Assembly: GCA_947627455.1 (NCBI GenBank)
Contig: CANQWC010000004.1
Location: forward strand, 35,159-99,158
Source: an uncultured Clostridia bacterium
GTDB taxonomy: Bacteria; Bacillota; Clostridia; Oscillospirales; Ruminococcaceae
Reading direction: 5' to 3'
Length of the DNA: 64,000 nt
The position numbers and the translations under genes were made by a program. The notes below the pieces were generated by a model, which was not told where the DNA came from, did no database searches, and saw only the letters and a list, made by a program, of their open reading frames with translations. The stretch's first letter is position 1, and every line of letters begins with the position of its first letter. Positions 26,119-36,959 of the stretch are shown in pieces.

Positions 26119-27612
26119 TCACAATTTTTCGCCGATTGCAACTGTTTCATCGGACTTGATGCGCTTCATTTCGTTTAAGACCTGCAAGCCTATCGGCAGG
26201 GCTATCACAAAGGCGAATGCGTCGGCGACGGCTTGTGCAAGCTCGATGCCCAAAAGCGGTTCGGCGCCGAAGAGCTGAACCACAAGCGGCAGAAGCAGCA
26301 CCGACGGCAGGAACGTGAGCCCCTGCCTTGTCATCGCGACTATTGTTGCGCGGCCCGTCATTCCGATGTTCTGGAGCATCATGTTCGAGAGCGTCACCCA
26401 AGACATCAGCGGGAAGACGGCAAGCTGAGCGCGAAGGGTGAACGCGGCTATCTGCTGGGCGGCGTCGCTTGAGCCCGCTATCGCGGCGGTTATCGGCTTC
26501 GCGAAGATAATTCCGACCGCCGAGAGACCTATCAGCGCGACAAAGCTGAGCCTGAAGCAGAAATAATACGCCCTGCGGACGCGGTCATAAAGCTTCGCGC
26601 CGTAGTTGAACCCGCAGACGGGCTGGAAGCCCTGCCCGAAGCCTATCAGCGCCGACGAAGCGAAGTTCATCAGCTTTGAAACGCCCGTCATCGCGGCCTG
26701 AACGGCGTCGATCATCTCGCCGCCGTCGACATAAATTCCGACCGCGTGGTTTAAAACCGTCGTGGCGATGCTGCCGAGACCCTGCCTTACAAGCGAGGGC
26801 AGGCCGCCCTGAATTATGCCCTTGAAGTAGTAGGGCTTGAAAGAAAAGTTTTTGAGGTTTATCTTGATGTTGTCGCTGAGGCGTATGCCGACAGATAGAA
26901 CCGCAAAGCTTACTATCTGGCTTACGCCCGTCGCGAGGGCCGCCCCGCCGACGCCCATTCCCGCGCCGAAGGGCATTGTTATAAGCCCGCCGAAGAGCGA
27001 ATTGCCCTTGCCGTAGATCAGCAGCGGGTCAAGTATTACGTTTAAAATCGAGCCCGAGGTCAGGCCGAGCATCGCGAAAAACGCGTTGCCCTGCATTCTG
27101 AGCTGGTTGTTCATCACGATAGCGCCCGTCATGAACGGTGCGGCGATGAGTATCCAGCCCATGTAGTCGGCGGTCGCGGCAGAGGTGGCCTCGGTCTTTG
27201 CGCCGAGAAGAGTTATCAGCGGGTTCTTGAACAGAAGCCCGAAAACGCATATCGCGAGACCGAAAATAACCGCATAGCCGAAGCCCGCGGCGGCCATTTT
27301 TTCGGCGTCGGCATAGTCTCTTCGGCCGAAAGCGCGGGAGATGTAGTTTCCCGAGCCGTGGCCGCAGAAGAACCCGAAGGACTGTATTATCGCCATCAGC
27401 GGGAAGACTATTCCGACGGCGGCAATCATCGAGTCGCTTTCAAGCTGGCGGACAAAGAACGTGTCGGCAAGGTTATAGAACGAGGTTACGAGCATGCTTA
27501 TTATCGTCGGGACGGCAAGCTTTGCGACGAGCTTCTCGACGGGCTCGGTGGTCATTCTCTTGAATTTTGCGTCTGATGCCGCCTGAGTTGCGGCGGAGTT
27601 TGGGTTTGCCAT
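26119..27612 (-). CDS. MATE family efflux transporter
   Basis: 12-TM MatE; PVEKLVAKLAVPTIISMLVTSFYNLADTFFV; FGQGFQPVCGFNYGA. Confidence 0.95.
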   Translation of the reverse strand: MANPNSAATQAASDAKFKRMTTEPVEKLVAKLAVPTIISMLVTSFYNLADTFFVRQLESDSMIAAVGIVFPLMAIIQSFGFFCGHGSGNYISRAFGRRDYADAEKMAAAGFGYAVIFGLAICVFGLLFKNPLITLLGAKTEATSAATADYMGWILIAAPFMTGAIVMNNQLRMQGNAFFAMLGLTSGSILNVILDPLLIYGKGNSLFGGLITMPFGAGMGVGGAALATGVSQIVSFAVLSVGIRLSDNIKINLKNFSFKPYYFKGIIQGGLPSLVRQGLGSIATTVLNHAVGIYVDGGEMIDAVQAAMTGVSKLMNFASSALIGFGQGFQPVCGFNYGAKLYDRVRRAYYFCFRLSFVALIGLSAVGIIFAKPITAAIAGSSDAAQQIAAFTLRAQLAVFPLMSWVTLSNMMLQNIGMTGRATIVAMTRQGLTFLPSVLLLPLVVQLFGAEPLLGIELAQAVADAFAFVIALPIGLQVLNEMKRIKSDETVAIGEKL

Positions 27613-27641
27613 TTTATGACCTCTTTTGTTTTTGTGATGTC

Positions 27642-29243
27642 TCAGGAAAGCGAGCGGATTAGCCCCTTGAAGCCGCCCCGCCTGAATACCTCTTTATAAT
27701 AGCCGACCTCTGAGAAGATGAGCGAGTCGATGGCCCTCATTCCCAAAAGCTCGACGGGAGCGCGGTCGTCGGTCATCACAAGCCCGCCCGAGGTGTATTC
27801 CTCAAGCCCCGAAAGAATCGTCTCCATCAGAGATTTCAGCTCGGGGTTCTGCTCGAGCGCGACGTTTTCGGACATTCTTTCTTTAATTCCGACGCCGTTT
27901 GCGGCGAAGAGCTCGACATTTGAAGAGCGGGTGACGTCGACGGTATATACCTCGTCAAAAACTTCAGAGACGGTGTCGCTAAGGTGGGAATTTATTCCGC
28001 CCTCGCCGCCCGATTTCATGTTCATGTTCATGACCATCACGCCGCCGTCGTTGAGGTGATCTCTTACCAGCGTGAAGAATTCGACGGTGGACATCTGAAA
28101 GGGTATCGTGATGTCCTGATAGGCGTCGACCATTATGATGTCGTAGGTCTTTTCGACCGCGTTGAGATAGGCGCGGCCGTCATAGAGCTCGACATGAACC
28201 GACTCGGGGAGCTCGAAGTATTCCCTCGAAAGGTCAATTATTTTTTCGTCGATCTCGACGCCCTCAAAATTCAGGTTGTCAAAATATCGCGAGCACTGGG
28301 TGGCATAGGTGCCCGTGCCCATTCCGAGGATAAGAACATCGAGGCTGTCGCGCTCGTGAACCCCAGCCATGTAGGGCGCGGCCATCGCGTAATCGTAGTA
28401 CATTCCGGTCAGCCCGCCCGATTTTTCGAGCATCGACTGGACGCCGAAAAGAACGTTTGTCGAGAGGATCACGGCGTTGTCGTCCTCGGTGACCTGCAAA
28501 TAGTTATAGACCGACTCGCCCTCATATTCGATGTCGTCCTGCCAGAATGCGAACGAGCCCGTCGCGCCGAAAATGCAGCAGACTATCGCGGTGACGGTCG
28601 AGACCGCAACGCTTACGAGCCTGCGCCGCTCGCTGAGAAAATATATCGCGGAAAGAAGAAGGAGAATGCCCGCGAAGATGAGAAACGTCGCCGAAGTGCC
28701 GACGGCGGGGATGGTCACAAAGGTGGGCACAAACGTGCCGATGATGCTGCCGATTGTGTTTGAGGCGTTGAGCAGGCCGACGGTTCGGCCGCTGCTGTCA
28801 AGGCTGTCGACGGTGTATTTCACGAGCGACGGGGTGACTGTTCCGAGCAAAAAGAGCGGAAAAACGAACACGACCATGCATGCGACGAACGCCGCCCATA
28901 TCAGAAGATTTGAGTTCACGGCAAAGATCATTATGCCCGAGATGCCGACGATGACAAATCGCCCCAAAACGGGTATCGCGGCAAGCCATATCGCGGAAAT
29001 AAGAATTCTGAAATAAAGCCTGTCGGGGTTGGGGTTCTTGTCGGCGGTGCGCCCGCCATAGATGTTCCCGAGCGCCATCGCGATCATTATCGTGCCGATG
29101 ATTATTGTCCAGACTATCTGAGACGAGCTGAAATAGGGGGCCAAAAGCCTCGACGCGCCGAGCTCGACCGCCATGACCGACATTCCCGCAAAGAATTCGG
29201 TCAGATAGAGATAGACCTTGTTTTTCAGAATTTTTCCTTTCAT
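27642..29243 (-). CDS. Fused membrane/spermidine synthase-like protein
   Basis: N-terminal TM bundle plus SAM-fold half (VLILGMGTGTYATQCSRYF, IIMVDAYQD). Confidence 0.88.
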   Translation of the reverse strand: MKGKILKNKVYLYLTEFFAGMSVMAVELGASRLLAPYFSSSQIVWTIIIGTIMIAMALGNIYGGRTADKNPNPDRLYFRILISAIWLAAIPVLGRFVIVGISGIMIFAVNSNLLIWAAFVACMVVFVFPLFLLGTVTPSLVKYTVDSLDSSGRTVGLLNASNTIGSIIGTFVPTFVTIPAVGTSATFLIFAGILLLLSAIYFLSERRRLVSVAVSTVTAIVCCIFGATGSFAFWQDDIEYEGESVYNYLQVTEDDNAVILSTNVLFGVQSMLEKSGGLTGMYYDYAMAAPYMAGVHERDSLDVLILGMGTGTYATQCSRYFDNLNFEGVEIDEKIIDLSREYFELPESVHVELYDGRAYLNAVEKTYDIIMVDAYQDITIPFQMSTVEFFTLVRDHLNDGGVMVMNMNMKSGGEGGINSHLSDTVSEVFDEVYTVDVTRSSNVELFAANGVGIKERMSENVALEQNPELKSLMETILSGLEEYTSGGLVMTDDRAPVELLGMRAIDSLIFSEVGYYKEVFRRGGFKGLIRSLS

Positions 29244-29308
29244 TTATTTGCCGCCTTTCAAAAATTGCAGATAGGGCAATTATACTACAATGAAAAGGGA
29301 AAATCAAG

Positions 29309-29342
29309 ACCCGCCCGTTTCTTTTGAAACAGGCGGGTTTTT
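29309..29342 (-). terminator. Terminator
   Basis: GACCCGCCCGTTTC-tttt-GAAACAGGCGGGTTTTT. Confidence 0.7.
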
Positions 29343-29992
29343 CAGTTGTTTATCAAATACTCCCTCATCGCTTCAACGCTTTCGCAGATAGCGACAGCGC
29401 CTGCGGCTTCGAGCTCTTCGCGGCTGCCGTAGCCGTAGAGCACGCCGACGCAGCCGATGCCGTTCTGCCTTGCGCCGACAACGTCATAGTCGCGGTCGCC
29501 GATCATTACAGCCTCGGCGATATCCCGCGGGTTCAACAGCCTCAGCGCCCTCGCGATGACCTCAGCCTTGGTCATGTGCTCCTGATCGAGCGGAATGCCG
29601 ACAACGACGTCGAAATATTTTTTCAAATCAAAGTGCTCGAGAATTCTCTCGCAGAAAACCTCGGGCTTCGAGGTTGCGACGGCAAGCTTTTTGCCGCTCT
29701 TTTTGAGGGCTTCAAGGCACTCGGGAATGCCGCTGTAAACGGCGTTTTCATAGAGCCCCTTTTCCGAAAAATACTCGCGATAGACGTCTACCGCCTCCTC
29801 GGCCTTTTTCTCGGAGAACCCGCAGTAGCGCATAAACGACTCGATCAGCGGCGGGCCGACGAACTTTTCAAGCGTCTGCTGAGGAAGCTCCTCCAAGCCG
29901 TAGCGGCGCAGAGTATATTTTATTGAGTTGATTATTCCCGGCGCCGATTCGGTCATCGTTCCGTCGAGGTCGAAAAGAATATATTCAGCCAT
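29342..29992 (-). CDS. HAD hydrolase (phosphoglycolate phosphatase-like)
   Basis: LFDLDGTMTES; VATSKPE; MIGDRDYDVVGARQNG. Confidence 0.92.
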   Translation of the reverse strand: MAEYILFDLDGTMTESAPGIINSIKYTLRRYGLEELPQQTLEKFVGPPLIESFMRYCGFSEKKAEEAVDVYREYFSEKGLYENAVYSGIPECLEALKKSGKKLAVATSKPEVFCERILEHFDLKKYFDVVVGIPLDQEHMTKAEVIARALRLLNPRDIAEAVMIGDRDYDVVGARQNGIGCVGVLYGYGSREELEAAGAVAICESVEAMREYLINN

Positions 29993-30002
29993 AAAACCTC
30001 CG

Positions 30003-30614
30003 TCAGGCGGGGCCGAGCATCAGAAGCATGATTCTTCTTGCGATCTGCACCGCCGAGCGCATTTTTCCGACGTGGTCAAGATAAGGGTCGTCGCCCCAGC
30101 TCGGGTCATCAAAGCCGTCGACAGCCCTGCCCTCCCAAGTCGGATAGCCGCTAAGCGCCTGCTCCATCTGCTCGATATTCGCCATTTTGGGCATGTCGAG
30201 CCCAGCGGTTTTGAGGACGTTATTCGTGAATTCGGCGCAGGTAAAAGCCTTTGAGCGGTTGAACCTCACCCCGAAGAGATAGGAAAGCGCCGAGAAGAAA
30301 TTATAGACATATTCATCGCAGTGGTCGTTCATCGTGTTAATCATCTTCTCGACCGCAAAGTATGCGCTGTCGCTCAGCGGAACGGTCACGATCTTGACCT
30401 TTGTGCGCTGGCTCAGGGTATATCGGCAGGGCGATTCGACCGTGAAGCCGCAGATCAGCGGGTTGTGAAAATAAAGCCGCGAGAACGAATAGAACATCGA
30501 AAAATCGCTGTTAAGGCAGATCGAACAGTGGTTGTAGTCGTTTTTGGTCACAAATCTTATCATCTTCCCGATCTTTAAGTCGGTCGACGAAAAGATAACG
30601 TAAATATTCTTCAT
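30003..30614 (-). CDS. Papain-like/NlpC-P60-type (YiiX-like) hypothetical protein
   Basis: YNHCSICL and FTCAEFTNNVL Cys/His motifs; true start MKNIYVIFSS. Confidence 0.55.
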   Translation of the reverse strand: MKNIYVIFSSTDLKIGKMIRFVTKNDYNHCSICLNSDFSMFYSFSRLYFHNPLICGFTVESPCRYTLSQRTKVKIVTVPLSDSAYFAVEKMINTMNDHCDEYVYNFFSALSYLFGVRFNRSKAFTCAEFTNNVLKTAGLDMPKMANIEQMEQALSGYPTWEGRAVDGFDDPSWGDDPYLDHVGKMRSAVQIARRIMLLMLGPA

Positions 30615-30630
30615 TCTGTCTCCTATGTGG

Positions 30631-31857
30631 TCAGACGGTGATTTTTCTTGCTTCAAGATAATACCTCTTGTCCTGAGCGTGACCCATTGAGAAGGTCTTT
30701 CTCGGCAGGGCCCCATCGGCGATGACCGCGGGGAAGAGGTCTTCCTTTTTCATCGGCTCGAACTCGAAGCCGATAAGCCCCTCTTCCGATGCCAGCCTCT
30801 TAAGCGCGCCGCTGCCGTGAATATAGTCGATGTGGCCGCCGTTCTGCCTGATATAGTCGTCCAAGAACGCCTGAACGCTTCCGACCGAAAGCTTCGCGAG
30901 CGGGTCGCGTATATAAAGGTCGCGGACGGTATAGTTGCGGTGGATTCTGACCTTCTGGTCCGAGGGTATTCCGCTGAGGCCGAGGGCAAGCGACATCTCC
31001 ATGATAAGCTTATAGGGGTCGCCGACCTTGACTATTCTATGTATAGCCTCGAATTCAAGGGCGTCGCTATGAAGGTTGACTATCTCGCAGAGCGCCCACC
31101 TTGCGGGGTGAGAGGTCATATCCTTATCGGGGGTGTCGCGCTTGAGCTGTTCATAGTGCTCCTTTGCGGTCGCGAGCGAATGGTTGCCGTCGCCCATCGC
31201 AAAGAGCATCGGCGATTTTTCGCCCAAAGCCCCGAGCGCGGAATCGACCCGCTTTATCTCGCTGTCGCTCATTAAATACCCCTTGATGCTTCCGCCGCCC
31301 GCCATCAGCTTAAAGTCATAGAGCTTTTTCAGCGAATCGGCGGAAACAGGCTCGATAACGCTCATTTCGGGGTCGTCTATGAGAATCATTATATGCGGAA
31401 GCTCAAGCTTTGCATTCTTTCTGATTTCAAGCCTCGGGGGAATTCTGTCGACGACGGTCGCCTCGGTCGCCCTGACCTCTGAGGCGCTCCCCGCGCGGTA
31501 GTCATATTTTTCAAGGTCAACAGCGCCGACGATGCCCCGACGCACCTTTCCGTCCGACTGGGTGCGCTCGACATAAATCATCGAGTCTTTATACTCCTCA
31601 AAAATTCCCCTGTCAAGGTAATCGTCGATCGCGGAATTAACCGCGCCGATGCGGCTTTTCGTGTCGTCTCTTCCGAGATAGAGCTCAGGCAGAATCAGCC
31701 GAAGCGAAGAGGGCTCATCGCCGACCTCCGCCTCCACCCTCTGCCAATATTCGGGCTCCGAGGTATACTGGTCGCAGGCTATCACCGACCATTTTGTCAT
31801 ATCCCTGACTTTCGGCAAAAGTATATCTGCCGTTCTGAAAGCGGTTTTAAAGGTCAT
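30631..31857 (-). CDS. DUF1015 family protein
   Basis: WSVIACDQYTSEPEYWQRVE; MLFAMGDGNHSLATAKEHYE; HPARWALCEIVN. Confidence 0.9.
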   Translation of the reverse strand: MTFKTAFRTADILLPKVRDMTKWSVIACDQYTSEPEYWQRVEAEVGDEPSSLRLILPELYLGRDDTKSRIGAVNSAIDDYLDRGIFEEYKDSMIYVERTQSDGKVRRGIVGAVDLEKYDYRAGSASEVRATEATVVDRIPPRLEIRKNAKLELPHIMILIDDPEMSVIEPVSADSLKKLYDFKLMAGGGSIKGYLMSDSEIKRVDSALGALGEKSPMLFAMGDGNHSLATAKEHYEQLKRDTPDKDMTSHPARWALCEIVNLHSDALEFEAIHRIVKVGDPYKLIMEMSLALGLSGIPSDQKVRIHRNYTVRDLYIRDPLAKLSVGSVQAFLDDYIRQNGGHIDYIHGSGALKRLASEEGLIGFEFEPMKKEDLFPAVIADGALPRKTFSMGHAQDKRYYLEARKITV

Positions 31858-31875
31858 CTGAAATTCTCTCCCCTC

Positions 31876-34611
31876 TTAATTTTCATATCTTCCGCAGCAT
31901 TTTTTATATTTCAGACCGCTGCCGCAGGGGCAGGGGTCGTTGCGCCCGGGTTTTTTCTTTGATACCGTCCTCGTCGCCGAAACCGAGCCGTCCGAGCCCG
32001 TGTCCTCGGCCTTAAGAACCTGCTTTCTCTCGACGGGTGCGTTGGTGCGAAGTCTCAGGTTATAGAGCATTCTGACGGTATCCTCGCGAATTGAGGCGAC
32101 CATCGCGTCGAACATGTCGAAGCCCTCCATTCGGTAGGCCACAACAGGGTCGTGGCTGCCGTATGAGCGAAGCCCCATGCCCTTTTTGAGCTCGTCCATG
32201 TCGTCGATGTGCTGTTCCCACTTGCGGTCGACGACCTGAAGCAGAACCACCCTCTCGCACTCGCGAAGAATTTCGCTGCCGAGCTCTTTTTCCTTTTCTT
32301 CATAGCGCTTAAGAGCGGCCTCGCTGACCGTTTTGATGAGGTCTTCTCTTGAAAGCCCGTCAAGCTCCTGAGCGGAATAATTGAAGTCGCCCTCGACGGT
32401 GAACAGCCCCGCGAAGTGCTCTCTTAGGCCCGCAAGGTTCCAATGCTCGGGCTCGTCGCCCGCGATATAGGTGTTCACGCTGTCGGCGCAGAAGTCTGTT
32501 ATCATCTTGAGGATATAGTCTCTGAGGTCCTCGCCCTCCAAAACCTTTGTCCTCTGGCCGTAGATGATCTCGCGCTGGGCGTTCATTACGTCGTCATAGT
32601 TGAGGACGTTCTTTCTGATGTTGAAGTTGCGGCCCTCTACCTTTTTCTGCGATGACTCGATGACGTTTGAAAGCATCTTCGACTCAATCGGCATATCCTC
32701 GGGAATGGACATCGTGTTCATCAGCGCGGTTATCCTGTCGCCGCCAAAGAGCCTCATCAAATCGTCTTCGAGAGAAAGATAGAACCTCGACTCGCCCTCG
32801 TCGCCCTGACGGCCCGAACGGCCCCTGAGCTGGTTGTCGATTCTTCGCGATTCGTGCCTCTCGGTGCCGATGATAAAGAGGCCGCCCGCTTCCTTGACCT
32901 TCTTTGCCTTTTCCTTTATATCCGCCGAGAAGCCGTCAAGCAGGCTGCGATACTTCTCTCTCCCCTCAATGATGTCGGGGTCGTCGGTCTCCGAGAATCC
33001 CGTAATCTCATAGATCTGCTCGTCGTCATAGCCGAGCTTCACAAGCTCGCCCTTGGCGAGAAATTCAGCGTTACCGCCGAGCATTATATCGGTGCCTCGG
33101 CCCGCCATGTTGGTCGCGATCGTCACCGCGCCGAGCTGGCCCGCCTGAGCGACTATCTGGGCCTCGCGCTCATGATATTTCGCGTTCAGAACCTCGTGTT
33201 TAATGCCCTTTCGCCTGAGCATCGAGGAAAGAAGCTCAGACTTCTGAATCGATATCGTGCCGACGAGGACAGGCTGGCCCTTTTCGTGACATTCGGCTAT
33301 CTGCTCGATTACCGCGTTGAATTTTGCCTGCTCGGTCTTGTAAACAACGTCGGGGTGGTCCACCCTTATCATCGGCATATTTGTCGGAATGACTACGACG
33401 TCGAGCTTATATATATCGCGGAATTCGTTTTCCTCGGTTGCGGCGGTGCCCGTCATGCCCGAGAGCTTTTTATAGAGCCTGAAGTAATTCTGGAAGGTTA
33501 TCGTCGCGATGGTCTTCGACTCGCTCGCGACCTTGACGTTTTCTTTCGCCTCAATGGCCTGATGGAGACCGTCGTTAAAGCGGCGGCCGTACATAAGCCT
33601 TCCCGTGAACTCGTCGACGATGATGACCTCGCCGTCCTTGACCACATAGTCGATATCCTTCTGCATAACGCCGTTGGCCTTTATCGCGATGTTGATGTGG
33701 TGCAAAAGCGTTACGTTCTCTGAATCGGTGAGGTTCTCGACCCCGAAGGCTTTTTCGGCCTTTTCGACGCCTCTCTTTGTGAGGGTTGCGGTCCTCGCCT
33801 TTTCGTCGACGATGTAGTCGCCGTCATAAAGCGCGTCGGTATCTTCCTTGTTTTCGGTCTCGACCGTCACGGTTTTTCTGAGGGTCTTGGCGAACCTGTC
33901 GGCTTTCTGATAAAGGTCGGTCGAATCGTCGCCCTTGCCCGAGAGAATAAGCGGTGTTCTCGCCTCGTCGATGAGTATAGAGTCGACCTCGTCAACGATT
34001 GCAAAGGCGTGGCCGCGCTGAACCCTGTCTTTTTTATAGATCACCATGTTGTCGCGAAGATAGTCGAAGCCGAACTCGTTATTCGTGCCGTAGGTGATGT
34101 CGCAGTTGTAGGCTTCGCGGCGCTCGGCGGGGGTCTTCGAGTGAAGAATCACGCCGATGGAGAGCCCGAGGAAGCGATAGACCCTGCCCATCTCCTCAGA
34201 CTGGAATTTCGCGAGATAGTCGTTGACGGTGACGACGTGAACGCCCTCGCCCGAAAGCGCGTTGAGATATGAGGTGAGACAGGCGGTGAGCGTTTTGCCC
34301 TCGCCCGTTTTCATTTCGGCGATTCGGCCTTGGTGCAAAACTATCGCGCCGATTATCTGAACGGGGAAGGCGCGCTTTCCGAGAACCCTTGCGCCCGCCT
34401 CGCGGCAGACGGCAAGCGCCTCGGGCATTATGTCGTCGAGCGTTTCGCCGTTTTTGATGCGCTCTTTGAAAATTTCTGTCTGAGCTTTAAGCTCGGCGTC
34501 GCTCATCGGCTTATACTTGCCCTCAAGCTCCAACACTTTATTTTTTATCGGTTCGATCTTCTTGAGCTCGCGCTCGCTGTACGTCCCGAAAATTTTATCC
34601 ATGAGTCCCAA
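31876..34611 (-). CDS. secA: Preprotein translocase subunit SecA with C-terminal SEC-C zinc motif
   Basis: [45 protein letters not shown]. Confidence 0.98.
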   Translation of the reverse strand: MGLMDKIFGTYSERELKKIEPIKNKVLELEGKYKPMSDAELKAQTEIFKERIKNGETLDDIMPEALAVCREAGARVLGKRAFPVQIIGAIVLHQGRIAEMKTGEGKTLTACLTSYLNALSGEGVHVVTVNDYLAKFQSEEMGRVYRFLGLSIGVILHSKTPAERREAYNCDITYGTNNEFGFDYLRDNMVIYKKDRVQRGHAFAIVDEVDSILIDEARTPLILSGKGDDSTDLYQKADRFAKTLRKTVTVETENKEDTDALYDGDYIVDEKARTATLTKRGVEKAEKAFGVENLTDSENVTLLHHINIAIKANGVMQKDIDYVVKDGEVIIVDEFTGRLMYGRRFNDGLHQAIEAKENVKVASESKTIATITFQNYFRLYKKLSGMTGTAATEENEFRDIYKLDVVVIPTNMPMIRVDHPDVVYKTEQAKFNAVIEQIAECHEKGQPVLVGTISIQKSELLSSMLRRKGIKHEVLNAKYHEREAQIVAQAGQLGAVTIATNMAGRGTDIMLGGNAEFLAKGELVKLGYDDEQIYEITGFSETDDPDIIEGREKYRSLLDGFSADIKEKAKKVKEAGGLFIIGTERHESRRIDNQLRGRSGRQGDEGESRFYLSLEDDLMRLFGGDRITALMNTMSIPEDMPIESKMLSNVIESSQKKVEGRNFNIRKNVLNYDDVMNAQREIIYGQRTKVLEGEDLRDYILKMITDFCADSVNTYIAGDEPEHWNLAGLREHFAGLFTVEGDFNYSAQELDGLSREDLIKTVSEAALKRYEEKEKELGSEILRECERVVLLQVVDRKWEQHIDDMDELKKGMGLRSYGSHDPVVAYRMEGFDMFDAMVASIREDTVRMLYNLRLRTNAPVERKQVLKAEDTGSDGSVSATRTVSKKKPGRNDPCPCGSGLKYKKCCGRYEN

Positions 34612-34850
34612 TGCAAAACCATTCCTTTCATCGACATTTTATCAGCCGTTTTCGCAAAGATAAATATACAGATGTATTATAACTCATTTTCGCCCGCTTG
34701 TCAAATTAAGGTTTGGTAACAATTTTATGAATTTCTGATGAATAAAAAAGAGGCAGGGCGAAAGCAGCTTGGCGATATTGCAGTCGGCGAGAGGAAGCCG
34801 CCCGCTTCAGAGGCATAGAAGCCTGATATTCGCAGAAATTTTAAAATTTC

Positions 34851-34916
34851 GTGTCAGGTGTACTTGACACGCTCGGCAGAATCTGCTACAATGATGAAGT
34901 AAGGTAAACATGACAC
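34851..34916 (+). promoter_or_regulatory. Promoter with GTGTCA/TGACAC operator half-sites
   Basis: GTGTCA-N8-TGACAC overlapping -35 TTGACA (34864), -10 TACAAT (34887), third TGACAC at 34911. Confidence 0.7.
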
Positions 34917-34932
34917 GAAGCGGAGTGATGTT

Positions 34933-35139
34933 GTGAAAAACAGGGTAAGAGAGCTGCGAGAAGCGGCAGGCTTAACGCAAAAGGAGCTCGGGGAAAAGGT
35001 CGGTGTTTCCCGTCAGGCTGTCAACGCAATCGAAACAGAAAAGTTTGATCCTTCAATTTGGCTGGCGTATGACCTTGCAAAATATTTCGGTATACGCATT
35101 GAAGAATTGTTCGATTTTGAGAGGAGTACACGAAAATGA
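34933..35139 (+). CDS. XRE-family HTH regulator (YozG-like)
   Basis: MKNRVRELREAAGLTQKELGEKVGVSRQAVNAIETEKFDPSIWLAYDLAKYFG. Confidence 0.93.
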   Translation: MKNRVRELREAAGLTQKELGEKVGVSRQAVNAIETEKFDPSIWLAYDLAKYFGIRIEELFDFERSTRK

Positions 35140-35594
35140 AAATAATGAGGAATCCAAAGGTGAATGCCGCAATTATCTTAATAATTACCGCGTTTTACTC
35201 GCCGATATTTATTTCAGCATCGGGGCACATTGAGTTTGAACGCATGTTAAGTCATGCCGACACCCTAAACAATGCTTTCTGGAACGCATGGTCAGCTTTT
35301 TTGATTCAGGGTAATTTGAAGCATATCGGCTATGCTTATATTGTTTTGGCAGCTGCCATTGTAATTTTATCTTTCATCAGAAAACAAAATTATGACGAAT
35401 ATCAAATCGGCATTTTGAAAAAGGGATTTATTGTTTCGGGGATAGTAATGATATGCCTGTTCCCTGCGGCACTGTTGCTTGTTTTAAGTGACCCCAACTA
35501 CGCCATTGAAGCCCTCACGTTTCTTGTCGCCGTGCATTGGGCTGCGGTGCTGATTGCAGACTTGGCGTATGTAATAAAGTGGGGTAAAGGGTAA
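35136..35594 (+). CDS. Membrane protein, translationally coupled to HTH regulator
   Basis: 4-TM hydrophobicity; ATGA overlap with upstream gene. Confidence 0.8.
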   Translation: MKIMRNPKVNAAIILIITAFYSPIFISASGHIEFERMLSHADTLNNAFWNAWSAFLIQGNLKHIGYAYIVLAAAIVILSFIRKQNYDEYQIGILKKGFIVSGIVMICLFPAALLLVLSDPNYAIEALTFLVAVHWAAVLIADLAYVIKWGKG

Positions 35595-35643
35595 AATGAC
35601 ATGCTCAAGTAAAAAACGTGTTTCAATACACTCTTCTTTATAT

Positions 35644-35676
35644 GCAAAAAGCAGACGGGTTTCGTCTGCTTTTGCC
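35644..35676. terminator. Bidirectional terminator
   Basis: AAAAGCAGACGggtttCGTCTGCTTTT. Confidence 0.7.
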
Positions 35677-35728
35677 GTTTTATGCGGGCTGCCCCTAATG
35701 CCCTGCCGAGTTTAAAAATTCAGCCGAA

Positions 35729-36793
35729 TCAGGCGGTATCGCCGAGGCGCTGAATATAAAGCGACGCGTTCGGCGCACCGCCCGCCGAATCGGCAAGGGT
35801 AGCGACGCCCGCGGCGGCATCGACGGTGACAGCGCCCGAATAGGTGTTTCCGCTGTTCGGAAGCACTCCGCCCGCGACGGGTGCGCCGTTGAGATAAACG
35901 GTGAACTGACTTGCGGCGTCGGGCGATACGCTCGGCATCACAAGATAGGTGCCCGCTTCGGTGATGGTCGCCGAAGAGCCGTTCGGGGCAACGGTCACGC
36001 CGTTTGACGACGCGACGGTGTCAAAGGTCACGGGCGCCTGCGCCGCGACGGTCTGGGCGGCGGTGTTATAGACGCGTGCAAAAGCCGCGGTCGGCGAAAC
36101 ACCGTCAGCACCTGTTGCTCCAGTAGCGCCTGTTGCACCAGTAGCTCCAGTGGCACCAGTTGCTCCAGTAGCGCCCACTGCTCCGACTGCGCCTGCTGGG
36201 CCTGTCGCTCCCGTCGGGCCAGTAGGGCCAGTAGGGCCTGTTGGCCCCGTCGGGCCTATCGGGCCTGTAACGCTCAGACCGGCGGGTCCTGCTGCTCCTG
36301 CGGGGCCGGTCGCCCCCGTGGCGCCTGTTGCGCCGGTCGCACCAGTAGCGCCGACTGCTCCGACTGCGCCAGCAGGGCCTGTTGCACCCGTCGGGCCGAT
36401 AGGGCCAGTTGGCCCTGTAACGCCAGTAGCACCAGTAGCACCAGTCGGGCCTATCGGGCCTGTAATGCTCAGACCGGCGGGTCCTGCTGCTCCTGCGGGG
36501 CCGGTCGCCCCCGTGGTGCCTGTTGCGCCCGTAGCACCTGTTGCGCCCGTTGCTCCCGCTGCGCCCTGAGCGCCGACAGGTCCCTGAGGGCCGACAGCGC
36601 CAGTCGGTCCGATCGGGCCTTGGGGTCCTGTCGCACCTGTTGGGCCGATGGGGCCTGCAGGGCCTGTAACGCCTGTCGGGCCGATGACCATTCCGCCGCC
36701 GCACCCGCAGCCGAAACTGTATACGTTGGTGCCGTTCGGATAGCTGTTATTTGCGGCCGAGCTGCAGCCGCAGCCGCTGTTATTGTTTGCCAT
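35729..36793 (-). CDS. Collagen-like triplet-repeat (GXY) protein, BclA-like
   Basis: Long [10 protein letters not shown] repeats flanked by Cys-rich N-term ([11 protein letters not shown]...) and BclA-C-like C-terminal domain. Confidence 0.93.
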   Translation of the reverse strand: MANNNSGCGCSSAANNSYPNGTNVYSFGCGCGGGMVIGPTGVTGPAGPIGPTGATGPQGPIGPTGAVGPQGPVGAQGAAGATGATGATGATGTTGATGPAGAAGPAGLSITGPIGPTGATGATGVTGPTGPIGPTGATGPAGAVGAVGATGATGATGATGATGPAGAAGPAGLSVTGPIGPTGPTGPTGPTGPTGATGPAGAVGAVGATGATGATGATGATGATGATGADGVSPTAAFARVYNTAAQTVAAQAPVTFDTVASSNGVTVAPNGSSATITEAGTYLVMPSVSPDAASQFTVYLNGAPVAGGVLPNSGNTYSGAVTVDAAAGVATLADSAGGAPNASLYIQRLGDTA

Positions 36794-36959
36794 ATGGTTT
36801 TCCTCCCTGAAAAAGATTCCCGCAGAGTGCGGGTCGGTCTCGGAAGCGGGGGCTTATACAGGGCGGAGCCGAGCCCCCGCCTTCGGCGGGGTGCTGCGCG
36901 CCCCGCGGACGTCCCGTCCGCGGGCGGCTCCGCCCGCGTTTTCCCGCCCTTCCGAAGTT

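Noticed and set aside
36105-36704. 199-aa and 139-aa frames within/against the collagen gene
   Set aside because: Low-complexity frames produced by the GXY nucleotide repeat
36120-36780. Repeat-rich stretch considered as a CRISPR or minisatellite
   Set aside because: It is coding GXY collagen repeat with no uniform repeat/spacer structure; no CRISPR array or cas gene seen anywhere in the window
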